In this document: positions 28,024-37,552 of the stretch, piece after piece | How the letters are laid out: every line of letters starts with the position of its first letter | Numbering within the stretch: position 1 is the stretch's first letter | Source of the DNA: Pseudomonas reinekei | GTDB taxonomy: Bacteria > Pseudomonadota > Gammaproteobacteria > Pseudomonadales > Pseudomonadaceae | Assembly (NCBI RefSeq): GCF_001945365.1 | Contig: NZ_MSTQ01000008.1 | Location: 62,001 to 126,000 of the forward strand | Reading direction: 5' to 3' | Length of the DNA stretch: 64,000 bases | Notes under the pieces: model-generated | The model's database searches: none | What the model was told of the DNA's origin: nothing | Seen by the model: the letters and a program-made list of their open reading frames with translations, nothing else | Position numbers and translations under genes: made by a program

Positions 28024-29556
28024 GTGACTGCGCTTAATTTGATCCCTGGCCAACTGACCCTCGCCCAACTGCGTGACGTGTATCAGCAACCGGTGAAACT
28101 GACCCTCGACAACAGCGCCTGCGCCCAGATCGAAGCCAGCGTTGCCTGCGTGGAACAGATCCTCGCCGAGAACCGCACCGCCTACGGCATCAACACCGGT
28201 TTCGGCCTGCTGGCCTCGACCCGCATCGCCAGCGAAGACCTGGAAAACCTGCAGCGCTCGCTGGTGCTGTCCCACGCCGCCGGTGTCGGCCAGCCGATCA
28301 GCGACGACCTGGTGCGCTTGATCATGGTGCTCAAGGTCAATAGCCTGAGCCGTGGTTTCTCCGGCATCCGCCGGGTGGTGATCGATGCGCTGATTGCCCT
28401 GATCAACGCCGAGGTTTACCCGCACATTCCGCTGAAAGGTTCGGTGGGTGCATCCGGCGACCTGGCGCCTCTGGCCCACATGTCGCTGGTGCTGCTGGGC
28501 GAAGGCAAGGCGCGCTACAAGGGCGAGTGGATGGAAGCCACCGAAGCGCTGAAAGTCGCCGGTCTGACCCCGCTGACCCTGGCGGCAAAAGAAGGTTTGG
28601 CGCTGCTCAACGGCACGCAAGTATCCACGGCATTTGCCCTGCGTGGCCTGTTCGAAGGCGAAGACTTGTTCGCCGGCGCCCTGGCGCTGGGCGGCCTGAC
28701 CGTTGAAGCGGTGCTCGGCTCGCGCTCGCCGTTCGATGCACGCATCCACGCTGCACGCGGCCAGAAAGGCCAGATCGACGCCGCTGCCGCTTATCGCGAC
28801 CTGTTGGGTGAGCGCAGCGAAGTCTCCGACTCCCATGAAAACTGCGAGAAGGTCCAGGACCCGTATTCCCTGCGTTGCCAGCCACAAGTCATGGGCGCTT
28901 GCCTGACCCAGTTCCGTCAGGCCGCTGAAGTGCTGGCCGTCGAAGCCAACGCCGTGTCGGATAACCCGCTGGTATTCGCCGCTGAAGGCGATGTGATCTC
29001 CGGCGGCAACTTCCACGCCGAACCGGTGGCCATGGCCGCTGACAACATGGCGCTGGCCATTGCCGAAATCGGCTCCCTGAGCGAGCGCCGGATCTCGTTG
29101 ATGATGGACAAGCACATGTCGCAACTGCCGCCGTTCCTGGTGGCCAACGGTGGCGTTAACTCCGGCTTCATGATCGCCCAGGTGACCGCAGCGGCGCTGG
29201 CCAGCGAGAACAAGGCGTTGTCCCATCCGCATTCGGTGGACAGTCTTCCGACCTCCGCCAACCAGGAAGACCACGTGTCCATGGCCCCGGCGGCGGGCAA
29301 GCGTCTGTGGGAAATGGCCGAGAACACGCGCGGGATTCTCGCCGTTGAATGGCTGGCGGCGGTGCAGGGCCTGGACCTGCGCAATGGCCTGAAGACCTCG
29401 CCGAAGCTGGAAAAGGCGCGGGCGATTCTGCGTAACGAAGTGCCGTTCTATGAGAAAGACCGGTTCTTTGCGCCGGACATCAATGCGGCGACTGAGTTGC
29501 TGGCTTCGCGTTGCCTGAATGAACTGCTGTCGACCAAGCTTTTGCCTAGCCTGTAA
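28024..29556 (+). CDS. hutH2: Histidine ammonia-lyase HutH2
   Basis: 510 aa. Catalyses non-oxidative deamination of histidine to urocanate, the first step of the pathway. The MIO triad Ala143-Ser144-Gly145 is intact in [13 protein letters not shown], as are the catalytic AYGINTGFG tyrosine, DPYSLR and QEDHVS. I choose the GTG at 28024: AGGAG lies seven bases upstream, and MTALNL matches the P. putida start and length of 510. The ATG at 28018 is too close to the ribosome site. Confidence 0.96.
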   Translation: MTALNLIPGQLTLAQLRDVYQQPVKLTLDNSACAQIEASVACVEQILAENRTAYGINTGFGLLASTRIASEDLENLQRSLVLSHAAGVGQPISDDLVRLIMVLKVNSLSRGFSGIRRVVIDALIALINAEVYPHIPLKGSVGASGDLAPLAHMSLVLLGEGKARYKGEWMEATEALKVAGLTPLTLAAKEGLALLNGTQVSTAFALRGLFEGEDLFAGALALGGLTVEAVLGSRSPFDARIHAARGQKGQIDAAAAYRDLLGERSEVSDSHENCEKVQDPYSLRCQPQVMGACLTQFRQAAEVLAVEANAVSDNPLVFAAEGDVISGGNFHAEPVAMAADNMALAIAEIGSLSERRISLMMDKHMSQLPPFLVANGGVNSGFMIAQVTAAALASENKALSHPHSVDSLPTSANQEDHVSMAPAAGKRLWEMAENTRGILAVEWLAAVQGLDLRNGLKTSPKLEKARAILRNEVPFYEKDRFFAPDINAATELLASRCLNELLSTKLLPSL

Positions 29557-29560
29557 GGGC

Positions 29561-29629
29561 CCCTTCGCGAGCAGGCTCGCTCCCACATTGGAATGCGTAC
29601 CACTTGTGGGAGCGAGCCTGCTCGCGAAT
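29561..29629. repeat. REP doublet within the hut operon
   Basis: Inverted REP arms at about 29563-29587 and 29604-29627 in the hutH2-hutI gap. Spacer length and arrangement are the same as in the hutV-hutH1 doublet. Confidence 0.88.
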
Positions 29630-29656
29630 CGATTTTGATTAACACGAGGACATGGG

Positions 29657-30862
29657 ATGAAAACCCTCTGGCAACACTGCCACGTCGCAAGCATGGCGCA
29701 AGGCGTCTACTCGATCATCGAGGACGCGGCCATCGTGACGTCCGGTGCGCTCATTGAATGGGTGGGCCCGCGCGCCGAACTGCCGGCGGGCGAATACCCG
29801 GCGGTCAATGATTTGAACGGGGCCTGGGTCACGCCGGGCCTAATCGACTGCCACACCCACACGGTGTTCGGCGGCAACCGCAGCGGTGAATTCGAGCAGC
29901 GCCTGCAGGGTGTCAGCTACGCGGAAATTGCCGCTGCCGGCGGGGGCATCGCCAGCACCGTGCGCGCCACCCGTGCCGCCAGTGAAGACGAACTGTTCGC
30001 CAGCGCCGCCAAGCGTCTGAAAAGCCTGATGCGCGATGGCGTCACCAGCATCGAGATCAAATCCGGCTACGGCCTGGACCTGGCCAACGAACGCAAGATG
30101 CTGCGGGTAGCCCGTCGCCTCGGTGCCGAACTGCCGGTCAGCGTGCGCGCCACTTGCCTGGCTGCGCACGCCTTGCCGCCGGAATACAAGGATCGCGCAG
30201 ACGATTACATCGATCACATCTGCGCTGAAATGCTCCCGGCCCTGGCCAACGAAGGGCTGGTGGATGCGGTGGATGCATTCTGCGAATACCTGGCGTTCTC
30301 GCCCGCTCAGGTCGAGCGCGTTTTCATCACCGCCCAGCAGCTGGGGTTGCCGGTGAAGCTGCACGCCGAGCAACTGTCGTCACTCCATGGTTCGAGCCTG
30401 GCGGCGCGGTACCGTGCACTGTCCGCCGATCACCTGGAATTCATGACCGAAGACGACGCCATCGCCATGGCCGAGTCCGGCACCGTCGCGGTGTTGCTGC
30501 CCGGCGCGTTCTACTTCCTGCGCGAAACTCAATTGCCGCCGATGGATGCCCTGCGCAAACACGGCGTGAAGATCGCCATCGCCAGCGACCTCAACCCCGG
30601 CACCTCGCCGGCACTGTCGTTGCGCCTGATGCTGAACATGGCGTGCACCTGTTTGCGCATGACCCCGGAAGAAGCCCTGGCCGGCGCGACGATTCATGCC
30701 GCCACGGCCTTGGGCATGGCACAAACCCACGGTTCGCTGGAGGCTGGCAAGGTTGCGGATTTCGTCGCCTGGCAGATCGATCGTCCGGCCGACCTGTGCT
30801 ACTGGCTGGGCGGCGACCTGGAAAAACGCGTCGTGCGTCACGGCGTTGAAACGAGTCTGTAG
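29657..30862 (+). CDS. hutI: Imidazolonepropionase HutI
   Basis: 401 aa. Opens the imidazolone ring to give N-formimino-L-glutamate, the third step. It is a metal-dependent amidohydrolase: the HTHT motif in [28 protein letters not shown] and the late aspartate in [11 protein letters not shown] are all present. Its stop lies ten bases before the hutG GTG. Confidence 0.97.
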   Translation: MKTLWQHCHVASMAQGVYSIIEDAAIVTSGALIEWVGPRAELPAGEYPAVNDLNGAWVTPGLIDCHTHTVFGGNRSGEFEQRLQGVSYAEIAAAGGGIASTVRATRAASEDELFASAAKRLKSLMRDGVTSIEIKSGYGLDLANERKMLRVARRLGAELPVSVRATCLAAHALPPEYKDRADDYIDHICAEMLPALANEGLVDAVDAFCEYLAFSPAQVERVFITAQQLGLPVKLHAEQLSSLHGSSLAARYRALSADHLEFMTEDDAIAMAESGTVAVLLPGAFYFLRETQLPPMDALRKHGVKIAIASDLNPGTSPALSLRLMLNMACTCLRMTPEEALAGATIHAATALGMAQTHGSLEAGKVADFVAWQIDRPADLCYWLGGDLEKRVVRHGVETSL

Positions 30863-30872
30863 GAGAGCAGTT

Positions 30873-31676
30873 GTGGATAAGGTTCTGAACTTCAAACAAG
30901 GCCGCGTGCCGCTGCTGATCAGCATGCCCCACGCCGGTCTGCGTCTGACGCCTGCGGTCGAAGCCGGGTTGATCCCCGATGCGAAAAGCCTGCCGGACAC
31001 CGACTGGCACATCCCGCAGCTTTACGACTTCGCCGCCGAACTGGGTGCCAGCACCCTGGCCGCCGAGTATTCGCGATTCGTCATCGACCTGAATCGGCCG
31101 TCCGACGACAAACCGTTGTACGTGGGCGCGACCACCGGCCTGTACCCTGCGACGCTGTTTGACGGTGTGCCGCTGTTCCGCGAAGGGCTGGAGCCTTCGA
31201 AAGAAGAGCGCGCGACGTGGCTGGAGCAGATCTGGACGCCGTACCACAGCACCTTGCAGCAGGAACTGGCGCGACTGAAAGCCGAGTTCGGCTATGCGCT
31301 GCTGTTCGATGCCCACTCGATCCGCTCGATCATCCCGCATCTGTTCGACGGCAAGTTGCCGGACTTCAACCTGGGTACGTTCAATGGCGCCAGTTGTGAT
31401 CCGCAACTGGCGACTCAACTGGAAGCGATCTGTGCCGCGCATCCGGACTACAGCCATGTGCTGAACGGGCGCTTCAAGGGCGGCCACATCACTCGGCATT
31501 ACGGTAACCCGGCCGAGAACATCCATGCGGTGCAACTGGAGTTGGGCCAGTGCACGTATATGGAAGAGTTCGAGCCGTTCCGTTATCGGCCGGATCTGGC
31601 CGAGCCGACGCGAGTAGTGCTCAAAGCGTTGCTGCAAGGCTTGTTGGCCTGGGGCGAGAAGCACTACAAGCGCTGA
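30873..31676 (+). CDS. hutG: N-formylglutamate deformylase HutG
   Basis: 267 aa. Hydrolyses N-formylglutamate to glutamate and formate, ending the five-step pathway begun by HutH2. The GTG at 30873 follows AGGAGAG and gives MDKVLNFKQGRVPLLISMPH; a longer in-frame opening overlaps hutI and is not used. Family motifs SMPHAG, DTDWH, SRFVIDLNRP and DAHSIRS (metal and substrate binding) are present. Confidence 0.95.
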   Translation: MDKVLNFKQGRVPLLISMPHAGLRLTPAVEAGLIPDAKSLPDTDWHIPQLYDFAAELGASTLAAEYSRFVIDLNRPSDDKPLYVGATTGLYPATLFDGVPLFREGLEPSKEERATWLEQIWTPYHSTLQQELARLKAEFGYALLFDAHSIRSIIPHLFDGKLPDFNLGTFNGASCDPQLATQLEAICAAHPDYSHVLNGRFKGGHITRHYGNPAENIHAVQLELGQCTYMEEFEPFRYRPDLAEPTRVVLKALLQGLLAWGEKHYKR

Positions 31677-31692
31677 AACCCTACGCAACCCT

Positions 31693-31716
31693 TGTGGGAG
31701 CGAGCTTGCTCCCACA
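31693..31716. repeat. Single REP palindrome after hutG
   Basis: TGTGGGAGCGAGC / GCTCCCACA-type hairpin followed by GGTTTTTC. It may also terminate the hut transcript. Confidence 0.75.
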
Positions 31717-31875
31717 GGTTTTTCAGATATCGCAACATCTGCACATGACAGTCGCCCCTGTGCAAATCTCAGTCGCCACAGTTCGCTTTTACCGCTCGTC
31801 TGCTGCGTAATGTTCTGGCCACGGTGCACAAAGACACCGGCCTCACAATAATCGCTGCCGCACGAGATGCTCTCT

Positions 31876-32832
31876 ATGACAAGCACCAAACGTTTGTTCA
31901 CCCGCTGTCTATCAATCCTCTGCGGCACCGCTCTTCTGAGCACCAGTGTCCTGGCCGCTGACGACGCCTCCTGCAAAACCGTGCGCATGGGCGTGGTCAA
32001 CTGGACCGATGTGATCGCCACCAGTGGCATGGCCGATGTGCTGCTCAATGGCCTCGGCTATGAAAGCAAGCAGACCAGCGCCGTGCAGCAAATCATCTTC
32101 GCCGGCATCCGCGACAAGCGCCTGGACATCTTCCTTGGGTACTGGAAACCGGCGATGGACAAGAACATCGCGCCGTTCCTGGCTGCCAATCAAGTGAAGG
32201 TCCTGGACAAACCAAGCCTGGCCGACGCCCAGGCAACCCTCGCGGTGCCTGATTATGTCGCGGCGGCCGGCTTGAAAACCTTTGCCGACATCGCGAAGTT
32301 CAAGGATCAACTCGGCGGCAAGATCTACGGCATCGAGCCGGGCAGCGGCGCCAACACCACGATCAAGACCATGATCGAAACCAATCACTTCGGCCTCAAG
32401 GATTTCAAACTGATCGAGTCGGGTGAGGCCGGCATGCTCGCCGCCGTCCAGCGTGCAGTGAATCGCAATGAGTTCGTGGTGTTCGTCGGCTGGACCCCGC
32501 ACCCGATGAACATCAACATGAACATCGCCTACCTGACTGGCAGCGAAGACGTCTACGGCCCGAACGAAGGCGCCGCAACCGTCTCGACCGTGACCGCTCC
32601 CGATTACGCCCGGCGTTGCCCGAACGTCAATCGCCTGCTGGAAAACCTGACGTTCACCGCTGCCCAGGAAAGCCAGTTGATGGTGCCAATCATGGAGCGC
32701 CAGACGCCTCAAGACGTTGCCAAAAAATGGCTGCGTGACCATCCGGAGGATCTGCAGCGCTGGCTGGCGGGCGTCAGCAGTTTTGATGGCAAGGACGGCG
32801 TCGCCACGGTTCAGGCCAGCCTGAAAAACTGA
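31876..32832 (+). CDS. Choline/betaine ABC transporter substrate-binding protein (ChoX/BetX-like)
   Basis: 318 aa. The signal peptide ends at VLA-ADDA. OpuAC-class binding protein with WTDVIATSGMADVLL and FLGYWKPAMDK, the aromatic-rich segments that form the quaternary-amine cage in choline-binding proteins. No permease or ATPase gene adjoins it, so it is an orphan that probably serves a transporter elsewhere. HutXWV is the nearest of the same class. The start could also be the ATG at 31867, nine bases earlier. Confidence 0.82.
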   Translation: MTSTKRLFTRCLSILCGTALLSTSVLAADDASCKTVRMGVVNWTDVIATSGMADVLLNGLGYESKQTSAVQQIIFAGIRDKRLDIFLGYWKPAMDKNIAPFLAANQVKVLDKPSLADAQATLAVPDYVAAAGLKTFADIAKFKDQLGGKIYGIEPGSGANTTIKTMIETNHFGLKDFKLIESGEAGMLAAVQRAVNRNEFVVFVGWTPHPMNINMNIAYLTGSEDVYGPNEGAATVSTVTAPDYARRCPNVNRLLENLTFTAAQESQLMVPIMERQTPQDVAKKWLRDHPEDLQRWLAGVSSFDGKDGVATVQASLKN

Positions 32833-32856
32833 CACCTTTGCAGATGTATGTAGAAC

Positions 32857-32948
32857 CTGTGGGAGCGAGCTTGCTCGCGAAGAGGCCGGTGCATTCAACC
32901 TCTATGTCGACCATTGGTCAGTCTTCGCGAGCAAGCTCGATCCCACAA
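32857..32948. repeat. REP doublet (REPIN-like)
   Basis: GGGAGCGAGCTTGCTCGCGA near 32862 and an inverted arm TCTTCGCGAGCAAGCTCGAT near 32921, slightly diverged at its outer end. Confidence 0.82.
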
Positions 32949-32988
32949 AGGCGTTGACCCCTCACATTCCTGCACGGGCAGCAGACTC

Positions 32989-33906
32989 ATGGCTCTTTAT
33001 TCACTTTCCGAACAGATGACGGCTTTCGTCAAGAAGACTGTCAGCTTCAATAGTACCGACAGCAGCCTGGCCGGATTGCGCCTGGCCTATAGCGAGATGT
33101 GCCGGGCATTCACGCCGCCGCGTCCTGCCGGGTTGTATGTGGTCGATTTCGAATTGGCGGGGGTTGCCGTTCGGTCGTATCAGCCGCCGGTTGCATCTGC
33201 TTCCGGTGGCGTGCCGTGCATCGTCTATCTGCATGGCGGCGGCTGGGTGGTGGGGGATCTGGATTCCCACGACTTCATTTGCGCGGAGCTGGCCTCGACC
33301 CTCGGCGTGCTGGTGATCGCCGTCGATTACCGTCTGGCGCCGGAACATCCGTTTCCCGCAGGCTTCGACGATTGCCTGAAAGTCTGGCGGGTGCTGCGTA
33401 ACGGGCCGTTTCAACTGGACCCCGCACGCACGCTGGTGGCGGGCGACAGCGCCGGTGGCAATCTCGCGGCCGCGCTGTGCCTGGCATTGCGCGACGCGGA
33501 CGAGCCGTTGCCGGCGGCGCAAGTGCTGATCTATCCGGGGCTGGGAGGCGATCAGCACCTGGCTTCTCGCAGTGAATGCAACGATGCGCCGTTGTTGACC
33601 AGCAGCGATGTGGATTGCTACCACGCGCTGTACCTGCAAGGCCCTGCGAAGCCGCGCGCTTACGCGATGCCGCTACTGGCCCAGGACTTCAGGGGCCTGC
33701 CGCCGGCCTTGATTGCCGTGGCGCAGTTCGATCCGCTGCGCGACGACGGTGTGCTGTATGCCGAGCGACTAAACGCTGCCGGCGTGGCAACGCAGTTGTA
33801 TTACGGCGAAGGACTGGTTCACGGTTGTTTGCGAGCGCGGGGGCAGGCTGGCGAGGTGGATGCGTTGTACGAAACGCTGCTCGGGTATCTCGCGGAAAAA
33901 CTCTGA
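32989..33906 (+). CDS. Alpha/beta hydrolase of the hormone-sensitive-lipase family
   Basis: 305 aa from the ATG at 32989; the longer in-frame start lies inside the REP doublet. It has the oxyanion-hole motif HGGGW, the nucleophile motif GDSAGG, an aspartate in FDPLRDDG and a histidine in LVHGC, which together make a complete catalytic triad. No signal peptide is seen, so it is a cytoplasmic short-chain esterase or lipase with unknown substrate. Confidence 0.88.
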   Translation: MALYSLSEQMTAFVKKTVSFNSTDSSLAGLRLAYSEMCRAFTPPRPAGLYVVDFELAGVAVRSYQPPVASASGGVPCIVYLHGGGWVVGDLDSHDFICAELASTLGVLVIAVDYRLAPEHPFPAGFDDCLKVWRVLRNGPFQLDPARTLVAGDSAGGNLAAALCLALRDADEPLPAAQVLIYPGLGGDQHLASRSECNDAPLLTSSDVDCYHALYLQGPAKPRAYAMPLLAQDFRGLPPALIAVAQFDPLRDDGVLYAERLNAAGVATQLYYGEGLVHGCLRARGQAGEVDALYETLLGYLAEKL

Positions 33907-34010
33907 CCCCGCAAGGGCATGCTCATTGACGTAAATCGGGTTTATGATGCCCAACGGCAGAATAATAGAAGTCCCCCCAGGGATGAACTCGACCCCTTAC
34001 GGAGCGCGCA

Positions 34011-34982
34011 ATGCAGACTTTGTACCCGCAGATCAAACCCTACGCCCGGCATGATCTGGCTGTCGATGAAACCCATACGCTGTATGTCGACGAAAGCGGT
34101 TCACCGGAAGGTTTGCCGGTGGTGTTCATTCACGGCGGCCCGGGGGCCGGTTGTGATGCCCAGAGTCGTCGGTACTTCGATCCAAACCTGTATCGCATTG
34201 TCACTTTCGACCAGCGTGGTTGTGGTCGATCCACACCCCACGCGAGCCTGGAAAACAACACTACTTGGGATCTGGTCGCCGACCTCGAGCGCATTCGCAA
34301 ACACCTGGGCATCGATAAATGGGTGCTGTTCGGCGGCTCCTGGGGTTCGACCCTGGCCCTGGCCTACGCGCAAACCCATCCGGAGCGCGTGCACGGTCTG
34401 ATCGTGCGCGGGATCTTTCTCTGCCGTCCGCAGGAAATCGAATGGTTCTATCAGGCCGGTGCCAGCCGCCTGTTCCCCGATTACTGGCAGGACTACGTGG
34501 CGCCGATCCCGCTGGACGAGCGCGACGACTTGCTTACTGCCTTCCATAAGCGCCTGACCGGCAATGACCAGATTGCCCAGATGCATGCGGCCAAGGCCTG
34601 GTCGCTCTGGGAAGGCCGCACCGCCACCCTGCGCCCGAACCCGCTGGTGGTCGATCGTTTCTCCGAGCCTCAGCGCGCGTTGTCCATCGCCCGTATCGAA
34701 TGCCACTACTTCACCAACAATGCGTTCCTCGAACCGAACCAGTTGATTCGCGACATGGGCAAGATCGCCCACTTGCCCGGCGTGATCATCCATGGCCGCT
34801 ATGACGTGATCTGCCCGCTGGACAACGCCTGGGAGCTGCACCAGGCCTGGCCGAACAGTGAACTGCAAGTCATTCGCGACGCCGGGCATGCCGCGTCCGA
34901 GCCGGGCATCACCGACGCGTTGGTACGCGCTGCCGATCAGATGGCACGACGTCTGCTCGACCTGGCCCCTGACGAAGCATGA
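34011..34982 (+). CDS. pip: Proline iminopeptidase
   Basis: 323 aa. Alpha/beta-hydrolase peptidase (family S33) that removes N-terminal proline from peptides. It has the HGGPGAG oxyanion-hole motif, FDQRGCGRS, the nucleophile GGSWGS, and late Asp (GRYDVICP) and His (DAGHAASEP) residues. Its stop overlaps the dtd start by four bases, a pairing common in Pseudomonas. Confidence 0.95.
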   Translation: MQTLYPQIKPYARHDLAVDETHTLYVDESGSPEGLPVVFIHGGPGAGCDAQSRRYFDPNLYRIVTFDQRGCGRSTPHASLENNTTWDLVADLERIRKHLGIDKWVLFGGSWGSTLALAYAQTHPERVHGLIVRGIFLCRPQEIEWFYQAGASRLFPDYWQDYVAPIPLDERDDLLTAFHKRLTGNDQIAQMHAAKAWSLWEGRTATLRPNPLVVDRFSEPQRALSIARIECHYFTNNAFLEPNQLIRDMGKIAHLPGVIIHGRYDVICPLDNAWELHQAWPNSELQVIRDAGHAASEPGITDALVRAADQMARRLLDLAPDEA

Positions 34983-35416
34983 AGGGTTTGCTGCAGCGCG
35001 TGCGTGGCGCGCGGGTCGAGGTAGCAGGAGAGGTGGTCGGCGCAATCGATCAAGGTTTGCTGGTGCTGGTGGCCGTTGAGCCCGACGACACGCGGGCCAG
35101 CGCCGACAAACTTCTTAATAAGCTGCTTAACTATCGAGTGTTCAGCGACGCGGAAGGCAAGATGAATTTGTCCTTGGCGGACGTGGGCGGCGGGCTGCTG
35201 CTGGTCTCGCAGTTCACCCTGGCCGCCGATACCAAGAGCGGGTTGCGCCCGAGTTTCTCGACCGCCGCCCCCCCGGCCCTGGGCGAGGAGCTTTTCGACT
35301 ATCTATTCGGCAAAGCGAAACAGGTGCATGGCACTGTGGCATCAGGTAGATTCGGCGCGGATATGCAGGTGCACCTGGTCAATGATGGCCCGGTAACCTT
35401 CCTGTTACAGACCTGA
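34979..35416 (+). CDS. dtd: D-aminoacyl-tRNA deacylase
   Basis: 145 aa, full length. A homodimeric editing factor that hydrolyses D-aminoacyl-tRNAs. Both active-site signatures are present: [17 protein letters not shown] at about residues 78-94 and the C-terminal NDGPVTFLL, which carries the Gly-Pro motif. Coupled to pip by an ATGA overlap. Confidence 0.96.
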   Translation: MKGLLQRVRGARVEVAGEVVGAIDQGLLVLVAVEPDDTRASADKLLNKLLNYRVFSDAEGKMNLSLADVGGGLLLVSQFTLAADTKSGLRPSFSTAAPPALGEELFDYLFGKAKQVHGTVASGRFGADMQVHLVNDGPVTFLLQT

Positions 35417-35483
35417 AAGCGCTTGAAACATCTTTTTAAGCGCATTTCGGCTGAAAACAGGCGTTTTTCCCAATAAATACTTT

Positions 35484-35505
35484 GTTACCCCTGATGCGTT
35501 GTAAC
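35484..35505. promoter_or_regulatory. GTTAC-N12-GTAAC inverted repeat before opgG
   Basis: Symmetric GTTAC and GTAAC half-sites 12 bp apart lie just upstream of a TAGATAAT -10-like element at 35515-35522. The half-sites resemble those upstream of hutU. The bound factor is unknown. Confidence 0.4.
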
Positions 35506-35526
35506 GCGGCCTGCTAGATAATCGCG

Positions 35527-35737
35527 CGCTACGGGGATCAGCGTTCGTTGGTCCATTTTGACTTAGGTAGAGACTTGTCTGGATCCGATTGGGGAATCAT
35601 TTTGCCCCAGCGGAGTCGGAACAATGCTCGCCAACTTGGCAAGAGTGGTCTGCGGGACCGGTTTTCATGTATCGGACACCGAACAGACCCTTTAACTGGC
35701 CGTTGGTTTTTTGATCTGTTTTCGGCGAGGGTTGCTC
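35527..35737 (+). promoter_or_regulatory. Structured leader upstream of opgG
   Basis: If transcription starts after the -10-like element, the leader is about 210 nt. It contains GGGG/CCCC (about 35591-35608), GGTCTG (35647-35652) pairing with CAGACC (35684-35689), and an outer CCAAC (35631-35635) pairing with GTTGG (35702-35706), followed directly by T6 (35707-35712). No reading frame with a good ribosome site was seen in it. A regulatory role is inferred from the pairing only. Confidence 0.4.
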
Positions 35738-37552
35738 GTGATTGTTAGTCCCTGTAACGCACCAAAATTGTCTGCCAAACGGTTACGTAGCGCTCTGGTA
35801 GCGGGCTCCGCATTGCTCTGCCTGTTCAGCGCCGGTCAGCTCTGGGCATTCAATCTGGATGATGTATCGGTCAAGGCAAAAGAACTGGCCGGGCAGAAGT
35901 ACGAAGCGCCGCGCAGTAACCTGCCGAATGAATTTCGCGAGATGAAATTCGCGGACTATCAGAAAATTCGTTTCCTGACTGAAAAGGCTGAATGGGCGGA
36001 CCAGAAAACCCCGTTCAAGCTGTCGTTCTATCACCAGGGCATGCATTTCGACACTCCGGTGAAAATCAACGAAATCACGGCGAACACCGTCGAAGAGATC
36101 AAATACGACCCCACCCGGTTCGATTTCGGCGATCTCAAATTCGATCCTAAGGCCACTGAACAACTCGGCTATGCCGGTTTCCGTGTGCTGTACCCGATCA
36201 ACAAGGCTGACAAGCAAGACGAAATCATGACCATGCTCGGCGCGAGTTACTTCCGCGTTGTCGGCAAGGGGCACGTCTACGGTTTGTCCGCTCGCGGGAT
36301 GGCGATCGATACTGCATTGCCATCCGGTGAAGAGTTCCCGCGTTTCCGCGAGTTCTGGATTCAACGGCCGAAGCCGGGCGACAAGCATCTGGTGATCTTC
36401 GCGTTGCTCGATTCGCCACGTGCGACCGGTGCCTATCGCCTGACCCTGCGTCCGGGCAGCGACACCATTGTCGACGTCAAGGCGCAGATGTTCCTGCGTG
36501 ACAAAGTTAGCAAGCTCGGCGTAGCGCCGCTGACCAGCATGTACCTGTTCGGCGCCAATCAGCCGTCGAAAGTGCTGAACTATCGTCGTGAACTGCATGA
36601 CTCCAGCGGTCTGTCGATCCATGCCGGCAACGGCGAGTGGATCTGGCGCCCACTGAACAACCCGAAACACCTGGCCGTGAGCAACTTCTCGGTGGAGAAC
36701 CCGCGCGGTTTCGGTTTGCTGCAACGTGGTCGTGACTTCAGCCACTACGAAGACCTCGATGACCGCTACGACAAGCGTCCAAGCGCCTGGATCGAACCGA
36801 AAGGCGACTGGGGCAAGGGCTCCGTCGATCTGGTAGAAATTCCGACCGCTGACGAAACCAACGACAATATCGTGGCGTTCTGGAGCCCGGAAAAGCTGCC
36901 GGAACCTGGTCAGCCGCTCGATGTCGCCTATCGTATGCACTGGACCATGGACGAAGCTTCGATTCACGCGCCGGACAGCGCCTGGGTCAAGCAGACCCTG
37001 CGTTCCACCGGCGACGTCAAACAGTCCAACCTGATTCGTCAGCCGGACGGTAGCGTGGCGTACCTGGTGGATTTCGAAGGCCCGTCGCTGGCGGCATTGC
37101 CGGCCGATGCGGACGTTCGCAGCCAAGTCAGCGTGGGTGACAACGCCGAGATCGTTGAAAACAGCGTGCGTTACAACCCTGAGACCAAAGGCTGGCGCCT
37201 GACCTTGCGCATGAAGATCAAGGACCCGAACAAGTCCACCGAAATGCGTGCTGCACTGGTGCGGCCTGTCGTGACGGCCGACCTGACCAAGTCTGCGGTC
37301 CCGGCGTCGAACTCGTCCGTTGCCAAGGCCGACAAAGTCGCCGCCAGGCAGCAGGAGAAAGCGGACAAGGAAGCCAAGCAAGCCGAGGCCAAACAGGCCG
37401 AAGCCAAGCCGGTTGCAGATGCCAAGGACAAGGCCAATAAAGACGCCACGCAGCCAGCCGCTGCTGACGCGGCCCCAGCCACACCGGAATCGGCGCCGAC
37501 TGAAGAAGTCCTGACCGAGACCTGGAGCTATCAGTTGCCAGCCGATGAGTAA
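35738..37552 (+). CDS. opgG: Glucans biosynthesis protein G (OpgG/MdoG)
   Basis: 604 aa from GTG 35738, seven bases after GCGAGG. Periplasmic protein needed for synthesis of osmoregulated periplasmic glucans. The signal peptide ends at LWA-FNLDDV. The two-domain body is conserved ([22 protein letters not shown] start, [19 protein letters not shown]). Unlike the roughly 510-residue enterobacterial protein it carries a Lys/Ala/Glu-rich insert of about 70 residues just before the conserved end [12 protein letters not shown]. It overlaps opgH by eight bases. Confidence 0.94.
   Translation: MIVSPCNAPKLSAKRLRSALVAGSALLCLFSAGQLWAFNLDDVSVKAKELAGQKYEAPRSNLPNEFREMKFADYQKIRFLTEKAEWADQKTPFKLSFYHQGMHFDTPVKINEITANTVEEIKYDPTRFDFGDLKFDPKATEQLGYAGFRVLYPINKADKQDEIMTMLGASYFRVVGKGHVYGLSARGMAIDTALPSGEEFPRFREFWIQRPKPGDKHLVIFALLDSPRATGAYRLTLRPGSDTIVDVKAQMFLRDKVSKLGVAPLTSMYLFGANQPSKVLNYRRELHDSSGLSIHAGNGEWIWRPLNNPKHLAVSNFSVENPRGFGLLQRGRDFSHYEDLDDRYDKRPSAWIEPKGDWGKGSVDLVEIPTADETNDNIVAFWSPEKLPEPGQPLDVAYRMHWTMDEASIHAPDSAWVKQTLRSTGDVKQSNLIRQPDGSVAYLVDFEGPSLAALPADADVRSQVSVGDNAEIVENSVRYNPETKGWRLTLRMKIKDPNKSTEMRAALVRPVVTADLTKSAVPASNSSVAKADKVAARQQEKADKEAKQAEAKQAEAKPVADAKDKANKDATQPAAADAAPATPESAPTEEVLTETWSYQLPADE

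Noticed and set aside
31740..31860. Possible GbdR site or sigma-54 promoter before the choline-type binding protein
   Set aside because: TGGCCACGGTGC has the wrong GG-GC spacing, and I could not match a GbdR motif with confidence.
35418..35445. Hairpin GCGCTT / AAGCGC after dtd as terminator
   Set aside because: The stem is only six pairs, the T-run lies in the loop rather than after it, and AT content downstream is mixed.
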